This document shows, piece after piece, positions 21,812 through 22,767 of a DNA stretch of 22,767 bases. Within the stretch, counting starts at the first letter, position 1; each line of letters opens with the position of its first letter. The stretch is from an uncultured Adlercreutzia sp. (GTDB lineage: Bacteria; Actinomycetota; Coriobacteriia; Coriobacteriales; Eggerthellaceae). A program made the position numbers and the translations under genes. The DNA is taken from contig NZ_CAUASN010000039.1 of NCBI RefSeq assembly GCF_958431955.1, positions 1 to 22,767 on the forward strand, in the 5' to 3' direction. The notes under the pieces were generated by a model that made no database searches, was not told where the DNA came from, and saw nothing but the letters and a program-made list of their open reading frames with translations.

Positions 21812-22456
21812 ATGGAAACGGTACGCACGAAAACAAGCGCTTCGGCGCGCACGCGCTCGGTGGCCTTCGTGGGCCTCGCGATCGCCATCATCGCCGTCTC
21901 GGCTTGGGTGACGGTGCCCTTGGGGCCGATACCCTTCACGCTTCAGATGTTCGCCGTCACCTTCGCCATCGTGGTGCTTCCGCCGAAGGAGGCCATCGCC
22001 GCCATTGCGGGCTACCTGCTTCTGGGGGCCGTGGGTGTGCCGGTGTTCTCGGGTATGCGCGGGGGCATCGGCGTTTTGGCCGGTCCGACGGGCGGCTTTT
22101 TGTGGGGCTACCTGTTCGGGGTGGCCGCGGCGGCGCTGTTTCTGTACGTGGTGCGCACGAAGCTCGGCGTGGCCGGGGGCAAGGGCGCGCCCAAGCTGAC
22201 GCGGGCCGAGGCCGCCGCGCTCTCGCCAGGTCGCCGCGCGGTGCTGTTCGTGCGCAACTTCGGCGTGGATATAGCCGCCGGCATCATCTTCACGGCCATC
22301 GCCTACGTGTGCGGCTGCGTCCAGTACATGGCGGTGGGCCAGGTGGATCTGGCCACGGCCTTCCTCACGGCGTGCGCACCCTTCATCGTGGTGGACCTCT
22401 GCAAGATCGTGGCCGCCGTCGTCTGCGCCGACGCCGTTCGCGCCGTGGTGAAGTAG
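21812..22456 (+). CDS. bioY: Biotin transporter S component BioY
   Basis: This 214-residue membrane protein is the biotin-binding unit of an ECF or stand-alone transporter. The BioY signature WVTVPLGPIPFTLQMFAVTFA is clear near the N-terminus, followed by GYLLLGAVGVPVFSG and GGIGVLAGPTGGFLWGY. Six hydrophobic helices are seen, with a basic/Pro-rich cytosolic loop longer than usual (GVAGGKGAPKLTRAEAAALSPGRR). The start at 21812 has GAAAGGAG eight bases upstream; ATG 21806 is too close. No EcfA or EcfT genes are in the window, so energising must come from elsewhere if needed. Confidence 0.93.
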   Translation: METVRTKTSASARTRSVAFVGLAIAIIAVSAWVTVPLGPIPFTLQMFAVTFAIVVLPPKEAIAAIAGYLLLGAVGVPVFSGMRGGIGVLAGPTGGFLWGYLFGVAAAALFLYVVRTKLGVAGGKGAPKLTRAEAAALSPGRRAVLFVRNFGVDIAAGIIFTAIAYVCGCVQYMAVGQVDLATAFLTACAPFIVVDLCKIVAAVVCADAVRAVVK

Positions 22457-22503
22457 GTCTGTCCGACGAGGTCGTCCGGGCACGGCTGCGGGGCAAGGGC
22501 GCC

Positions 22504-22565
22504 GTGCTCAGACAGTCCTCGCTTTGGAGAACAGCCCGCTGGGCTGTTCTCGTCGCTGCGGAACT
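22504..22565 (+). repeat. Repeat unit, copy 1
   Basis: Order of blocks: GTGCTCAG, ACAGTCCTCGCT (22512-22523), hairpin GAGAACAGCCC-GCT-GGGCTGTTCTC (22527-22551), CGCTGCGGAACT (22554-22565). The same blocks, with a compensated stem, recur inverted in copy 2. Confidence 0.85.
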
Positions 22566-22620
22566 GCGCGCGGACCCTCGCCCCGCATCCGCGCCCTGCT
22601 CGGCCAAGGTTGAGCGTAGA

Positions 22621-22732
22621 GGGCCGCGGGGTGGTGCTCACCAAGCGAGTTCCGCAGCGAACAGAACAGGACTAAACGTCCTGTTCTGCCGAGCGAGGAC
22701 TGTTTGAGCGACTGAGCACCACCCCGCGGCCC
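22621..22732 (-). repeat. 112-bp palindromic element with 20-bp terminal inverted repeats (contains copy 2)
   Basis: GGGCCGCGGGGTGGTGCTCA (22621-22640) is the exact reverse complement of 22713-22732. Between them, AGTTCCGCAGCG (22648-22659), the 11-bp hairpin 22662-22688 with loop TAAAC, and AGCGAGGACTGT (22692-22703) form copy 2 of the repeat unit on the minus strand. The architecture resembles a small non-coding mobile or REP-like element; no target-site duplication was recognised. Confidence 0.75.
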
Positions 22733-22767
22733 GATCTCGGGGAGATGCGACAAAGAAGGAGGCTCCC

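Larger units (their letters stand above)
22457..22767. repeat. Gene-free region of nested inverted repeats
   Basis: No credible ORF. GCACGGC (22480-22486) pairs with GCCGTGC (22501-22507). Further hairpins lie at 22527-22551 and 22662-22688, and GCGCGGA (22567-22573) pairs with TCCGCGC (22588-22594). Two copies of one repeat unit face each other (22504-22565 plus, 22648-22719 minus), and 20-bp terminal inverted repeats bound 22621-22732. Confidence 0.85.

Noticed and set aside
22621..22732. Insertion sequence
   Set aside because: It has terminal inverted repeats but no transposase reading frame; kept as a non-coding repeat element.
1..22767. CRISPR array
   Set aside because: No series of regularly spaced direct repeats was seen; the repeats present are palindromic pairs.

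Overview
The window (about 65% G+C) looks like the chromosome of a gut actinobacterium of the class Coriobacteriia, most likely family Eggerthellaceae (Eggerthella, Gordonibacter, Adlercreutzia or Slackia type; genus not resolved). This rests on many secreted cytochrome, molybdoenzyme and flavin reductase modules, System-I-like cytochrome c maturation genes, GC-rich codon use and a candidate actinobacterial 6C small RNA.

Layout. 1-874: end of a cytochrome c maturation operon (partial CcmC/CcsA-type heme handling protein, CcmD-like peptide, terminator). 922-2681: a DUF454 membrane protein facing an AAA/DUF4143 ATPase whose promoter holds two palindromes. 2994-4769: a lipoprotein parvulin-type foldase and a Crp/Fnr-type regulator rich in N-terminal cysteines. 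4980-9599: a probable operon for an extracytoplasmic redox system: a three-heme cytochrome fused to a sulfite-oxidase-type molybdopterin domain (with an apparent frameshift in an A6 tract), a second sulfite-oxidase-fold protein, a free-standing Mo-co dimerisation domain, an FMN-binding lipoprotein and an ApbE flavin transferase, ending in a good terminator. 9606-10794: a convergent multi-pass membrane protein (DUF5692-like). 11116-14330: a second module (FMN-binding lipoprotein, Tat-exported FAD reductase, multi-pass membrane protein). 14327-16442: a tandem-MarR regulator and a second ApbE, both on the minus strand. 16582-22456: core metabolism (galU, candidate 6C sRNA, a folP-folK fusion, birA, a MATE pump, bioY). 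22457-22767: a gene-free, very palindromic repeat region.

How the genes may work together. The Ccm genes attach heme to secreted cytochromes, the PpiC lipoprotein may fold them, and each of the two flavin modules has an FMN-binding lipoprotein and an ApbE nearby to attach FMN. The likely theme is anaerobic respiration in which electrons pass through covalent FMN and c-heme to two different terminal enzymes, one molybdopterin-based and one FAD-based. Substrates cannot be told from sequence. Two matching CRP-geometry palindromes (2832-2849 and 4804-4821) flank the foldase and regulator genes, and the second lies upstream of the molybdoenzyme operon. This suggests that the local Crp/Fnr protein controls it.
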